A DNA stretch of 19,715 nucleotides from an uncultured Dorea sp. (lineage in GTDB: Bacteria > Bacillota > Clostridia > Lachnospirales > Lachnospiraceae): assembly GCA_934295165.1 (NCBI GenBank), contig CAKRAT010000041.1, forward strand, positions 1 through 19,715. The letters run 5' to 3'. The notes under the pieces were generated by a model, which was given only the letters and a program-made list of their open reading frames with translations, was not told the origin of the DNA and ran no database searches. Position numbers and translations under genes: made by a program. Positions within the stretch are counted from its first letter, which is position 1; every line of letters begins with the position of its first letter. This document shows, piece by piece, positions 1-8,777 of this stretch.

Positions 1-1937
1 GTAATACTTCCCAGTTCTTCATATGGAATGGTAATATCTGTATGACAGTGGAAATACGCTTTTGATACATCTTCTTTTCTGCGGATCGATACCGAATTGT
101 CTCTTGCAATAATCTCTTTTCCGTTCGGATTATAGACTTTGATATCTTCGCACCAGCTGTAACAGGTATCTCCCACTGCAAAATGTGGTCCCATCTTTTC
201 TGCGATCAGGATCGGCATTTTATCTTCGATTCCGTACTTCTTTGCAGCTACATATGCAGTTGTATTCGTTCCGATCGCGAACTCACCGAGTGGCAGTGTC
301 GGATGCTTGTACAATACATTGTCATGAATATAGGCTTTATTCTCCAGTTCACGTTCAAAATTCGCACAGTTGTATTCTGATACCATACCGTTTGAGAATG
401 TGATTTCCAGATCACGGTACTGCAGTTCATTCAGATAGACTTTGCTGACATGCAGGACTCCGTTCGTGCCTTCCAGTACAGGTGATGTAAATACTTCCCC
501 GACCGGAATATTTACATCTGCCACACAATTCTCAAAGATCGTCTCTTTTTCCGGATCATTCAGCGGATGCAGCTGTACATTCAGGTCAGTACGATTGCCA
601 TTTGTTCCCAGAATGTGTACGTATTCTCCCTGATCCAGTACATCGATCAGTGTCTGCTGCACCTTCTCATATAACTTGGCATCCAGTGTATTGATACGGA
701 TGATCTCATCGAAGATTTCTTCGTACTTTTCTCCGATCTCCGGTACCGGATAAGCGATGATCGTAAAGCTTCTTTCTTCTCCCTTGATATACTGGTTCAC
801 CATCTGGCTCTGGCGGCTGTTATACTGAAGGATCATCCCTTCCTGACTCTCAGATAGCTTTGCTACCGTCTCTTTTGCTTCCGGTTCAAATGGTTCTTCA
901 CCGAACATCTCGATGCATGCCGGTCCTGCGAACCCTGCTGCTTCTTTCTTATGATGCTCATAAGTGGTCTGCATTACTTCTAATTTACGCTCCAGATATT
1001 TCTTATCCATGAAAAGCGCCTGATCATCTTTGTGATCGTATTCGTACTGCTTATTTGCTACCGCTCCATAATATCCGATCTTAATGTGCTGTCTCTTCGT
1101 CAGTACACTGACTGCTGCACGATAGATGACCGGTTTTAATCCCATTTTTTCGAAATTCTCAATTGCTTTTTTCACCACTCGTTCGAATCCGAGAATATAG
1201 CGGATGTTTACCACCGATTTCTTCGAAAGGTCTTTTCCCGTATTCACGAATCCGATGCGGTATCCTTCTGTATAGACATCTGCCATCTTCTGGATTGTCT
1301 CTTCCGGAAGGCTGTTCAGATGCTCTGCCGTCTTCCATTCATTTTCACTGATGTACTCTCCGAACTGATACAGATATCTGAAATCGGTAAGGTCACTGTT
1401 CATGATCAGATCGGTTGCAAATGACTCTTCCGGCAGAACCTGTTCCCTGATACGGTCCGTAAGGAACACATCACAGTAATCACTGGCATACCAGTAAAAA
1501 GTATCTTTAACTGCCTTCAGATCCGGTTCTTCCTCGAACTGGTTATATACCTCGATCAATAATTCATACAGGATTGCCAGATATTCTGTCTTTCCTTCAA
1601 AAACATAAACGACTGCCCCACGAAGTTCCGCATATAACATCCCAAGAATCTGTCCTGATTCTTTTCCAAGCATCTTACACGCATAATCCGGATTCGCATA
1701 ACTTTCCTCATACTGTTCCGGTAAAACATCCTGATACAGCCGTCTGTTCCATGTTCTTAATTCATCTAACCCAAGCTTCTGGTATCTGCCATCCAGAAGT
1801 TCTGTTCTAAGTTCGTCCAGCATAAGCACGAACTCTGCCATCTTCTTAAAATAGTCTCTGTAAGGCTCCCCAACCGTATCTTCCGTCTGCATCAGACGGA
1901 TACGGTCAAGTGCCAGCTCATATCTTTCTTCTATCAT
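1..1937 (-). CDS. M29-family metallo-aminopeptidase with long N-terminal extension (3' end beyond window)
   Basis: Partial: 645 codons are visible and the reading frame runs off the left edge. The C-terminal part matches the M29 aminopeptidase (AmpS/aminopeptidase T) family, cytoplasmic enzymes that use two divalent metals to remove N-terminal residues from peptides. The expected ligand set can be read in order: E481 in GEVFTSP, E552 in LGEF, E580 and H585 in EKMGPHFAVGD, and H632/D634 in HCHTD. The spacings resemble those of characterised members. Ordinary M29 enzymes are about 410 residues; here roughly 230-250 extra residues, rich in Glu, Tyr and Leu and probably helical, precede the peptidase part. 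The ATG directly follows the TAG stop of the upstream gene (TAGATG), with GGGGG about 10 nt upstream, so translation is probably coupled. It is the last visible gene of the pyrE unit. Family assignment is fairly sure; substrate and the role of the extension are unknown. Confidence 0.82.
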   Translation of the reverse strand, partial: MIEERYELALDRIRLMQTEDTVGEPYRDYFKKMAEFVLMLDELRTELLDGRYQKLGLDELRTWNRRLYQDVLPEQYEESYANPDYACKMLGKESGQILGMLYAELRGAVVYVFEGKTEYLAILYELLIEVYNQFEEEPDLKAVKDTFYWYASDYCDVFLTDRIREQVLPEESFATDLIMNSDLTDFRYLYQFGEYISENEWKTAEHLNSLPEETIQKMADVYTEGYRIGFVNTGKDLSKKSVVNIRYILGFERVVKKAIENFEKMGLKPVIYRAAVSVLTKRQHIKIGYYGAVANKQYEYDHKDDQALFMDKKYLERKLEVMQTTYEHHKKEAAGFAGPACIEMFGEEPFEPEAKETVAKLSESQEGMILQYNSRQSQMVNQYIKGEERSFTIIAYPVPEIGEKYEEIFDEIIRINTLDAKLYEKVQQTLIDVLDQGEYVHILGTNGNRTDLNVQLHPLNDPEKETIFENCVADVNIPVGEVFTSPVLEGTNGVLHVSKVYLNELQYRDLEITFSNGMVSEYNCANFERELENKAYIHDNVLYKHPTLPLGEFAIGTNTTAYVAAKKYGIEDKMPILIAEKMGPHFAVGDTCYSWCEDIKVYNPNGKEIIARDNSVSIRRKEDVSKAYFHCHTDITIPYEELGSI

Positions 1938-2330
1938 CTACATAAGCCCCCTGACAAATAATGCAACCATAGCAACGAGGAACACTGCATTTACTGTGAT
2001 TCCCACCTTGCAGGTCGTATAGATCTTTTCGCGTTCTCTGAATCCCTTAATGCCAAGCCAGATTCCAATCACTGCCATTGCACAGGTTCCGAGTCCGAAA
2101 AATCCCATTAAAATATTTACATTTCCTTTATTCATAAACGAAAAGAGGATCATGACGCTCACCAGAAAGGCGATCACCACTGCATAAGTACAGGAATAGA
2201 CACCCCTTTTGGAGTGTCTGACTGCTTTCTGTCCATATTTCGTTTTGATCATTTTTTTGCGTTTTTTCTTGCGGGCTTTCGCTGCCGCTTTGATTCTGTC
2301 ATCTTCTGTTCTTAGTTTTTTTCCCAGCAT
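1938..2330 (-). CDS. Small membrane protein, DUF6142-like
   Basis: 130 residues. The N-terminal ~45 residues are very basic (Lys/Arg-rich, including KARKKKRKK) and should be cytoplasmic. Three hydrophobic segments follow at about 46-66, 74-93 and 108-127, so this is an integral membrane protein with a charged cytoplasmic tail. The motif HSKRGVYS just before the first helix and the overall size resemble the DUF6142 family of Lachnospiraceae, but I recognise it only by general pattern. The start has AAGGAG five nucleotides upstream (AAGGAGAAGACATG). It overlaps the end of the VanZ-like gene by 32 bp in another frame and touches the M29 gene on its other side, which indicates one transcript with coupled translation. 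Function unknown. Confidence 0.7.
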   Translation of the reverse strand: MLGKKLRTEDDRIKAAAKARKKKRKKMIKTKYGQKAVRHSKRGVYSCTYAVVIAFLVSVMILFSFMNKGNVNILMGFFGLGTCAMAVIGIWLGIKGFREREKIYTTCKVGITVNAVFLVAMVALFVRGLM

Positions 2331-2787
2331 GTCTTCTCCTTATTGCCGCACATATTGCACATATTGCAAATAGTATATATCCACAGATTCCCCCGATCGT
2401 ATTCAGTAACAGGTCATCTACATCAAAGCTTCCAACTTTTGTGATAAGTTGAAACACCTCCACACACAGACTCAGTCCAAAACTGTAAAATGCTGTGCCA
2501 AAAAAACTTCTCTGCCTGCTGCCCATCGGAAGGAAAAATCCAAATGGAACAAATATAATCACATTTCCAAATAAGTTAGTGAACATGGCAAAGAATCCTA
2601 CCTGCTCCCGGTACTGCCAGAATCTTTTGATCTCTTTAAACAATACCAGATTATAGTGATATTCCCGCATCTCACCTGTACGTCCATACCAGTCAGAGAA
2701 CAGAAGGAAATATATGATAAATATTACATATAGTATAAATAATATCTTTCCCAGTATCCGGATTCTTTTTCGTTTTTTTGAATCCAA
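2299..2787 (-). CDS. VanZ-like family membrane protein
   Basis: 162 residues with the VanZ-like pattern: a first membrane helix (~10-30), the motif NLFGNVIIFVPFGFFLP (~72-88), a Glu/Gln pair in EVFQLITKVGSFDVDDLLLN (~110-129), and a last helix containing GGICGYILFAI. The polar residues E, Q, FDVDD and N between helices are the conserved signature. The founding VanZ gives low-level teicoplanin resistance by an unknown mechanism; most homologues, probably including this one, are uncharacterised membrane proteins and not resistance genes. The start is TTG, chosen because GGGAGG lies 10 nt upstream and no in-frame ATG fits. The tail is very basic. It lies 30 nt after the 50-residue miniprotein and overlaps the next gene by 32 bp. 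Confidence 0.88.
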   Translation of the reverse strand: MDSKKRKRIRILGKILFILYVIFIIYFLLFSDWYGRTGEMREYHYNLVLFKEIKRFWQYREQVGFFAMFTNLFGNVIIFVPFGFFLPMGSRQRSFFGTAFYSFGLSLCVEVFQLITKVGSFDVDDLLLNTIGGICGYILFAICAICAAIRRRHAGKKTKNRR

Positions 2788-2817
2788 TGTTCTACAACCT
2801 CCCGTATCTCTTCGGTA

Positions 2818-2970
2818 TTAAAAAAGTATTCCTTTCTTCTCTTTCAGTAAACGGGCGCCGCTGATAATAGAGATCACACCTGCTGCGATTCCTACTACTG
2901 TAACAACAATGCCTACTGCAATCCCTGCAGCACCGGCTAACCCCATTGCTTTATATGCCTTTTCATTCAT
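2818..2970 (-). CDS. 50-residue single-span membrane miniprotein
   Basis: A short frame of 50 codons in the gap between pyrE and the VanZ-like gene. It begins MNEKAYKAMGLAGAAGI and ends LLKEKKGILF. One long hydrophobic Gly/Ala/Val/Ile stretch covers residues ~9-39 and is flanked by charged ends, so a single-pass or hairpin membrane protein is likely. A GGGGGA ribosome-binding sequence sits about 8 nt before the ATG, 18 nt after the pyrE stop. The gene spacing on both sides is that of an operon. I cannot name a family. Support rests on the binding site, the clean hydrophobicity pattern and the exact fit into the operon. Confidence 0.68.
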   Translation of the reverse strand: MNEKAYKAMGLAGAAGIAVGIVVTVVGIAAGVISIISGARLLKEKKGILF

Positions 2971-2988
2971 ACCCGTGTTCCCCCGTTT

Positions 2989-3669
2989 CTATTTTGCTCC
3001 ATACTGTTCATAATATGCGTCGATCGCTGCTTTTAATGTATCATCGATCACAACTTTTCCGTTGCATTCTTTGTTATACAGGCACTCTACCACTTCTTCC
3101 ATAGTTACGATTGCTGCTGTATCGAATCCATACAGATCCTTAACCTCATCTAACGCACACTTCTCGCCGCCTTTTCCGACTTCCATACGGTTCAGGGATA
3201 CCATCAGACCTACAATTGTAACATCTGCGGCACCTTTTACCTTTGGAACCGTCTCTTCCATGGATTTTCCGGATGTAGTCACATCTTCGATCATGATCAC
3301 ACGATCTCCGTCTTTTAACTTGCTTCCAAGGAAACTTCCCTTATCTGCACCGTGGTCTTTCTCTTCTTTACGGTCAGAACAGTAACGTACTTCTTTGCCA
3401 TACAGGTCACTGTAAGCGATCGCTGTTACGACTCCGAGCGGGATTCCTTTGTATGCTGGTCCGAATAATACGTCAAAATCATCTCCGTATGTATCGTGGA
3501 TTGCTTTTGCATAATACTGACCTAATTTTTTAAGCTGTGATCCTGTTACATAAGCTCCGGCATTCATGAAGAACGGAGATTTTCTTCCACTCTTTAATGT
3601 AAATTCTCCAAATTTGAGCACGTCGCTCTCTACCATAAATTCAATAAACTCCTGCTTATAACTTTCCAT
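2989..3669 (-). CDS. pyrE: Orotate phosphoribosyltransferase
   Basis: 226 residues. Converts orotate and PRPP to orotidine 5'-monophosphate, the fifth step of UMP synthesis, in the cytoplasm. The PRPP-binding loop VIMIEDVTTSGKS is at 124-136. The substrate segment TLKSGRKSPFF is at 24-34, FGPAYKGIPL at 69-78, and RKEEKDHG at 100-107, where the catalytic-loop Lys and His are expected. Length is normal for the family. An upstream in-frame ATG would add five residues, but it overlaps the GGAGGT ribosome-binding site; the ATG at 3667-3669, eight nt after that site, is therefore chosen. It is the first gene of a unit continuing with the miniprotein, VanZ-like, DUF6142-like and M29 genes, and has its own promoter. 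Confidence 0.96.
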   Translation of the reverse strand: MESYKQEFIEFMVESDVLKFGEFTLKSGRKSPFFMNAGAYVTGSQLKKLGQYYAKAIHDTYGDDFDVLFGPAYKGIPLGVVTAIAYSDLYGKEVRYCSDRKEEKDHGADKGSFLGSKLKDGDRVIMIEDVTTSGKSMEETVPKVKGAADVTIVGLMVSLNRMEVGKGGEKCALDEVKDLYGFDTAAIVTMEEVVECLYNKECNGKVVIDDTLKAAIDAYYEQYGAK

Positions 3670-3732
3670 CTTGATTACCTCCATATATTTCAGACTCTGT
3701 GTGTCTTGTTTATTGCATCATAATTCCATTTA

Positions 3733-3761
3733 ATTCTATCATAAGAAAATCAGTTTTTCAA
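3733..3761 (-). promoter_or_regulatory. Sigma-A type promoter of the pyrE unit
   Basis: On the minus strand TTGAAA (3756-3761) and TAGAAT (3733-3738) are separated by exactly 17 bp. Transcription should start near 3726, giving a leader of about 55 nt before the pyrE ATG. No attenuator-like hairpin fits in that leader. Confidence 0.72.
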
Positions 3762-3819
3762 TTCACGCATACAGAAAACTTGCCACTGCCGGTTTTTCTT
3801 ATATACTCCGGCAAAAAAG

Positions 3820-3857
3820 AAAGGATCCGGAAGGCGCACTCTCCTTCCGGATCCTTT
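3820..3857 (-). terminator. Rho-independent terminator after the YhgE pair
   Basis: A perfect 15-bp stem (3820-3834 with 3843-3857) encloses an 8-nt loop. On the minus strand it is followed by TTTCTTTTTT, and on the plus strand by TTTTTA, so it could work both ways. It separates the YhgE transcript from the pyrE promoter. Confidence 0.92.
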
Positions 3858-3914
3858 TTATATACCAAAGTATGCAAAAGAAGTTGCCAGCGGCAAGTTC
3901 TCTGTATTTTCACT

Positions 3915-6098
3915 CTACATAATCTTCGTTTCTTCCAGTTTTTCTGCAAATGCTTCATTCATCCGGATCACCGGCTTACGAAGAAGCAGTCCGAGGATCA
4001 GGGACAGGATCAAAAAGATTCCAAGCTTTCCAAGCTCTGCCCAGTAAGTCATACCATACATGCCGCCGATCGTCTCCCGGAATGCCGCCATGCTGTGAAC
4101 AAATGGCAATAACGGATATACAGCTTTAAAGAACGCCGGTGCAACCTCAATTGGGAAAGTTCCTCCAGAACCTGCCACCTGCATAACCAGAAGTACCACG
4201 CTGACCGCCTTTCCAATATCTCCAAATGACACCGTCAGTGTATAGATAATATTCACATATACGATACTTGAAAACCATCCTGCCAGCATGAACAGGAACG
4301 GATGCTTACACTGGATGCCCAGATATAGCAAATCCCCCAGGCAGATCAGTGTACTCTGCAGCAAACCTACGATCAGGAAAAGGAGATAACGTCCCAGGTA
4401 TTCCTGATGCGGTTTTACTTTCTTCAGGCCTTCGGTGCATTTTGCCGAAACACCTGTCTTTAACATGGCAACCAGTACGATTCCACCGATCCAGATCGAC
4501 AGTGTGGAATAAAACGGTGCCATGGACGATCCGTAATTTTCAATTTTATAAATCTGATTTGTCTTCAGGCTTACCGGTGCTGCCAGAAATTCTCCAATCA
4601 CATTGGAATCCCCTGAGATCAGTTTTTCCAGTTGTGAAAAGTCTCCGCCTGCCTGCATCTCCCCGATCTTATCCGTTGTATCACTGATCTTTCCGGCTGC
4701 CTTATCCAGCAGATCACTGGAGTGATTCAGTGCCTCATTAATCTGTGTCAGGTCAGCGGAAGCCGATGTTGACAGATCATAGATACCATCTACGCCTTCA
4801 TCCAGCTCATCCATCAGAAGACTTAAGTTGCTGCTGGTGTCACCCACCGACTCTCCCAGTTCATCCAGACTGCCCTTTACATTCTTTTCGAAATCCGTCT
4901 TGATTCCCGCAAGACTGTCTGCGCTTGATTTCACCAGTTTGTCTAATTCTGCTTTGTCTGTTATTACCGTATCCGATGTCTCCTGCAGTGAAGATACCGT
5001 AGCCAGAAGCTTATTCTTAAGCTCTGTCTGTATTGCCATCGTCTCTCCCAGTTTTCCGGAGATACTTCCTTTTAATTCATTCAAATGCGTATTATTCCCG
5101 ACATTCAGTCCGTCTATCGCCGCCTTTAACGAACTATAGGAATCGATCACTTTCTGTACACTGGATGCCACGGTATTCAGCGTTCCGGCTATATCATCCG
5201 CACTTTCGGAATTTGACGAAAATGCAGAATCAATAATTTCCGACATCTGATTATAGAATTTCTTTCCGGAATTCAGTGCCTCATTCACGCCATCTGTAGC
5301 ACCGCTGACGGTTTCATCAATCCCGCTGAACGATTTTTTTACCTCTTTCAGCGAATCGGTTGTATCCTCAGAATGTTCCTGTGTTTCTTTCAAGAATGCT
5401 CCCGTTGTATCCAACAGCTGCTGTGCAGAAGTCGTCATTCCGGAAAATGATCTTAATGTAGACGATGCCGAGCTTAAGTCCGAGCCGATCTGGTCCAGAT
5501 TATCTGCAAGATTCTTTGCAATCGCTTCCACCCCATCCTGATCTGCTACATTCGTGACTGCTTTAAATGCCGTGATCACAGTATCACTGATCGTCTCTAC
5601 GAATACTTCATTCACCTGTCTCTGGATCGCACTTGCACCCTTATCTGTGACTTTCGGAGCAATTGCATTTTCCTTGGCATTCGAATAATATGCGATACTA
5701 GGTTTCTGGATATTTTCAGAAAAAATACTCATCATATTCGAACTGAAATTCTTCGGTATCACAATTGCAGCATAATATTTACCGGACTTTACGCCGTCCA
5801 CCGCTTTTTTCCTGCTGGTAAATACCCAGTCAAGCTGCGAATTACTCCGAAGTGATGTCAGCACCTGGTCTCCCATATTGATCTCTAATGGGATCAGGCT
5901 TCCTTCATATCCTTCATCGACACTTGCGACCGCAACTTTCAGATTGCCGGTATTCCCGTACGGATCCCAGCTTGCGGCTATATTAAACCATGCATAGAGA
6001 CACGGAACAACCGTAATTCCCATGATAACGATCATTGCGATTACATTACTTCTGATACGTTTTATGTCTCTTCTGAAGATTTTCCATATATTGCTCAT
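3915..6098 (-). CDS. YhgE/Pip-domain membrane protein (727 residues)
   Basis: Topology is typical of the YhgE/Pip family (Lactococcus phage-infection protein, related to EsaA/YueB). A first membrane helix lies at ~18-38, followed by the family motif YAWFNIAASWDPYGNTGNLK. Then comes a ~480-residue extracellular domain of Ser/Asp/Leu-rich heptads, probably a long coiled coil. The C-terminal membrane domain of about five to six helices starts at ~540 and has ABC-2-like features, including GSGGTFPIEV followed by PLLPFVHSMAAFRETIGGMYG. Members act at the cell surface; some are phage receptors and some belong to type VII secretion loci, but the role here is unknown. GGAGGG lies 9 nt before the ATG, which overlaps the stop of the upstream paralogue (ATGA). 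It ends just before a strong terminator. No WXG100 or EssC gene is nearby. Confidence 0.9.
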   Translation of the reverse strand: MSNIWKIFRRDIKRIRSNVIAMIVIMGITVVPCLYAWFNIAASWDPYGNTGNLKVAVASVDEGYEGSLIPLEINMGDQVLTSLRSNSQLDWVFTSRKKAVDGVKSGKYYAAIVIPKNFSSNMMSIFSENIQKPSIAYYSNAKENAIAPKVTDKGASAIQRQVNEVFVETISDTVITAFKAVTNVADQDGVEAIAKNLADNLDQIGSDLSSASSTLRSFSGMTTSAQQLLDTTGAFLKETQEHSEDTTDSLKEVKKSFSGIDETVSGATDGVNEALNSGKKFYNQMSEIIDSAFSSNSESADDIAGTLNTVASSVQKVIDSYSSLKAAIDGLNVGNNTHLNELKGSISGKLGETMAIQTELKNKLLATVSSLQETSDTVITDKAELDKLVKSSADSLAGIKTDFEKNVKGSLDELGESVGDTSSNLSLLMDELDEGVDGIYDLSTSASADLTQINEALNHSSDLLDKAAGKISDTTDKIGEMQAGGDFSQLEKLISGDSNVIGEFLAAPVSLKTNQIYKIENYGSSMAPFYSTLSIWIGGIVLVAMLKTGVSAKCTEGLKKVKPHQEYLGRYLLFLIVGLLQSTLICLGDLLYLGIQCKHPFLFMLAGWFSSIVYVNIIYTLTVSFGDIGKAVSVVLLVMQVAGSGGTFPIEVAPAFFKAVYPLLPFVHSMAAFRETIGGMYGMTYWAELGKLGIFLILSLILGLLLRKPVIRMNEAFAEKLEETKIM

Positions 6099-8647
6099 TC
6101 GCCTCTGCCCTCCTTTATCTCGTGGATCAGATCTTCTGTTGTAATACCGGTCATGGCAAGCTGTCTTAACATCTTATCATGCAGATATTCTACAATGATC
6201 AGATATAATGCAAGTCCGATCAGCGATACGATCCATAATATCAGGAAGACCAGCTTGGATTCCAGGCTGAACATCAGTATCAGGAAGATCAATGGTATAA
6301 TAATCATTCCGAGGAATCCCCACCGTATCATCTTCGGATACCTTCTTTCAAATTTTTCTGATTTTTCCAGTATCTCCTGTTTCCACTCATCATCTTCCAT
6401 CAGTGTATTGATCATCATCGTCAGTTCCGGACGTTTTCTTTCTATCGATTCCGTCTCTCCGAGCATCAGCTCTGTCTCTGACAGACGCGCATCAAACAAA
6501 TGATTGAGATTCATAAGTAATGGTCTGAGTCCCAGACCGATCAGCAGCGAGATTGGGAAAAAGACTGCCAGAATTCCCAGATTTTTCCAGATCTCTGCCC
6601 CATACATTCCCGCAATACATTCACGCATGGCACTGACTCCATATGTGAACGGAAGAAGTGGATGTAATTTCTGGAAGAATTCCGGTGTCATCTCGATTGG
6701 ATACGTTCCTGCCGATCCCGGGATCTGCAGAATAACCAGTACAACTCCCAGTGCCTTTCCTATATGTTTAAATGTAAGTGCCAGTGCATAGATCAGATTG
6801 ACATAAATAAATGAACAGAATACCCCAACGCACACAAATGCAACCGGATGTACACACTGTACTTTCAATAATAAAATATCACCTGCACTCACGATCAGTC
6901 CCTGTACAAGACCTACCGCAATGAATAACAGCCACCTTCCAAAATATGCCTGTCCCGCTGTAAACTTCCGTACCTTCTCATCTTTATCCACTTCCTGTTT
7001 CAGAATGGATACCAGGATCAGTCCTCCTACCCATAGCGCAAGATTGGTATAGAACGGTGTCATTCCCGATCCGTAGTTTTCTACATCATATAATACTTTG
7101 GATTTGATGCTGACCGGAGATGACATAAAATCTGCAACTGAATCTGCATCAATTCCTTCCAGTGAGGTCAGTTTCTGATACATCTCAGAACTCTGCAGTG
7201 CATTCAAATCTGTCTGGACCGAAGCCAGTGCCGCATCCACCTGTGTCAGTACATCTTCGGTCTGTCCCAGTGCAGACGCACTGCTTTTCAGACTGTCATT
7301 TAACTGTTCCAAAATCGTTTTCAACTGTTCTACAGTCGGTTCCACACCGGTTAATGTTGCTGACAGATTGCCACTCAGTGAAGCAAGACTGTCCAGTGAC
7401 TCATTCAGCTGTGGCAGAAGATTTTTATCCAGGTTACTGCGGTAATCCTGCAGGGTTTCTTTGCTGTTTTTTGCCAGTTTTTCCAGAGAGGTCCGTGTAT
7501 TCTTTGCTGTTGTCACCGCATTTTGAATTCCGTTATTGCCAGTCTTCAATGAAGATACCAGATTCTGCAAAGATGCATTCTGATTCTCCAGTTCGGTAAT
7601 TTTCTGTCCTATGACGGCAGATATCTGCTGCCCCAGTTCTGTATGCCCCTGAATCTGATTATTCAGTTCTCTTAACTGTTCCAGAAGTTCCTGGTTCTTA
7701 TTTAACAGTGATGATGCGGTCGTAAGACTGCTGTCTACCGCTGTCAGTGCCTGCCCTGCTTTCGTCTCGAACGCACCCAGTTTTGCCGATGCTGAAACAT
7801 ATGTGTCATTTAAAAGTGTCTCGCCGTTTGATAAACCGGCTGCAAATTCTGTTGAGAACTGACCGACTGCCGTTCTTGTATCTGCAAGCACATCTCCGGT
7901 ATCCGCAAGTGTATCTGCGCCGGATTCTGCCGTAACTACAACTTGATCCAGCGTATCCAGTGCATTTTCCATAATTTCGTCAGACTTATCCACTGTCTTC
8001 TGGAAGTTTTCCAACACCTGGTTATATTCATCCAGATTCTTTCTGGTATCTGTGATTGCCTGTACCAGGCTGGAATTGCCTTCACTTACCTTTCCGGTCA
8101 GTTTTCCGGCCTCTTCACTCAATAATTCCGAAATGGTCTCTGCCGCTACGGATGTGAATGTATCATTGATTTCCTGTTGAATCGTACTTGCCCCTGTATC
8201 TGTGATCTTCGGTGCAATTGCATTCTTTTTCTCATTAATATAATAATCCAGTTTTGGCTGTTTGATATCTCCCGATAAAATACTTAACAGTGATTCACTG
8301 AAATTATCCGGAATCACGATCGCCGCGTAATATTTTCCGGCTTTTACTCCCTGCTTTGCGGTCTTTGCATCCACAAATTTCCATCCAAGCTGGTTATTTT
8401 CTTTTAGATTATCCACGATGCTCTTTCCTGCATCCAGCGACATCTGTTCACTATCGGCACCTTTGTCTTCATTGGCTATGGCCACCTGAATCCCCTTGGT
8501 GTTCCCATATGGATCCATATTGGCAGCGATGTTAAACCATGCATAAAGCGAAGGCAGTATACTGATTCCAACCAGGATCAATACGGCTGCACGGTTACGG
8601 AACAGCCGCCCTAGATCTCTTTTGAAAATCTGAAATGATTTTTTCAT
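6095..8647 (-). CDS. YhgE/Pip-domain membrane protein (850 residues) with extra C-terminal module
   Basis: Paralogue of the gene downstream. It has the same first helix and YAWFNIAANMDPYGNTKG motif, a ~490-residue extracellular Gln/Asn/Ser-rich coiled-coil region, and a membrane domain with GSAGTYPIEM and PLLPFTYGVSAMRECIAGMYG. Unlike its neighbour it continues for ~120 residues past the last shared helix: a charged cytoplasmic stretch, then two further hydrophobic segments (WGFLGMIIIPLIFLILMF and LVFLILWIVSLIGLALYLII), and an acidic/basic tail. AGGAGG lies 8 nt before the ATG. It overlaps the downstream gene by 4 bp, so the two are surely co-translated and may form a heteromer; that is inference. 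Exact function is unknown. Confidence 0.9.
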   Translation of the reverse strand: MKKSFQIFKRDLGRLFRNRAAVLILVGISILPSLYAWFNIAANMDPYGNTKGIQVAIANEDKGADSEQMSLDAGKSIVDNLKENNQLGWKFVDAKTAKQGVKAGKYYAAIVIPDNFSESLLSILSGDIKQPKLDYYINEKKNAIAPKITDTGASTIQQEINDTFTSVAAETISELLSEEAGKLTGKVSEGNSSLVQAITDTRKNLDEYNQVLENFQKTVDKSDEIMENALDTLDQVVVTAESGADTLADTGDVLADTRTAVGQFSTEFAAGLSNGETLLNDTYVSASAKLGAFETKAGQALTAVDSSLTTASSLLNKNQELLEQLRELNNQIQGHTELGQQISAVIGQKITELENQNASLQNLVSSLKTGNNGIQNAVTTAKNTRTSLEKLAKNSKETLQDYRSNLDKNLLPQLNESLDSLASLSGNLSATLTGVEPTVEQLKTILEQLNDSLKSSASALGQTEDVLTQVDAALASVQTDLNALQSSEMYQKLTSLEGIDADSVADFMSSPVSIKSKVLYDVENYGSGMTPFYTNLALWVGGLILVSILKQEVDKDEKVRKFTAGQAYFGRWLLFIAVGLVQGLIVSAGDILLLKVQCVHPVAFVCVGVFCSFIYVNLIYALALTFKHIGKALGVVLVILQIPGSAGTYPIEMTPEFFQKLHPLLPFTYGVSAMRECIAGMYGAEIWKNLGILAVFFPISLLIGLGLRPLLMNLNHLFDARLSETELMLGETESIERKRPELTMMINTLMEDDEWKQEILEKSEKFERRYPKMIRWGFLGMIIIPLIFLILMFSLESKLVFLILWIVSLIGLALYLIIVEYLHDKMLRQLAMTGITTEDLIHEIKEGRGE

Positions 8648-8741
8648 CCACTAATCCTCCTGTTATTTTTCATATGAATACCAGTATATCAAAATCTTCA
8701 CCGAAAATCTACTCAAAGAACTGACGGCTGGTCATATTTTT

Positions 8742-8750
8742 ATTATACCA
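8742..8750 (-). promoter_or_regulatory. Extended -10 promoter for the YhgE pair
   Basis: The minus strand reads TGGTATAAT, a perfect -10 hexamer preceded by the TGN extension. No good -35 is present at 17 bp (GATGTA at 8765-8770). The leader would be about 90 nt. It lies between the dehydrogenase remnant and the first YhgE gene. Confidence 0.55.
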
Positions 8751-8777
8751 TTTGTCTATAAATTTACATCTCGTGTG

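Noticed and set aside
2299..2787. VanZ-like gene considered as a glycopeptide resistance determinant
   Set aside because: No vanA/vanB-type genes, regulator or transposon are present. VanZ-like proteins are common housekeeping membrane proteins in Clostridia.
3670..3684. Five-codon N-terminal extension of pyrE
   Set aside because: The upstream ATG overlaps the GGAGGT ribosome site, so the next ATG must be the start.
3880..3900. Small imperfect hairpin just after the second YhgE stop codon
   Set aside because: It has a mismatch and no following T-run. The perfect 15-bp terminator next to it accounts for termination.
7162..7599. 145-codon plus-strand frame opposite the larger YhgE gene
   Set aside because: It is antisense to the Ser/Gln-rich coiled-coil part of a clear gene. 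Its composition (Ser/Pro/Val/His-rich) is that of a shadow frame, and it has no ribosome site or domain.
3915..8647. YhgE pair considered as part of a type VII secretion locus (EsaA-like)
   Set aside because: No WXG100, EssC, EssB or LXG toxin genes lie in the window. The flanks are pyrimidine genes.
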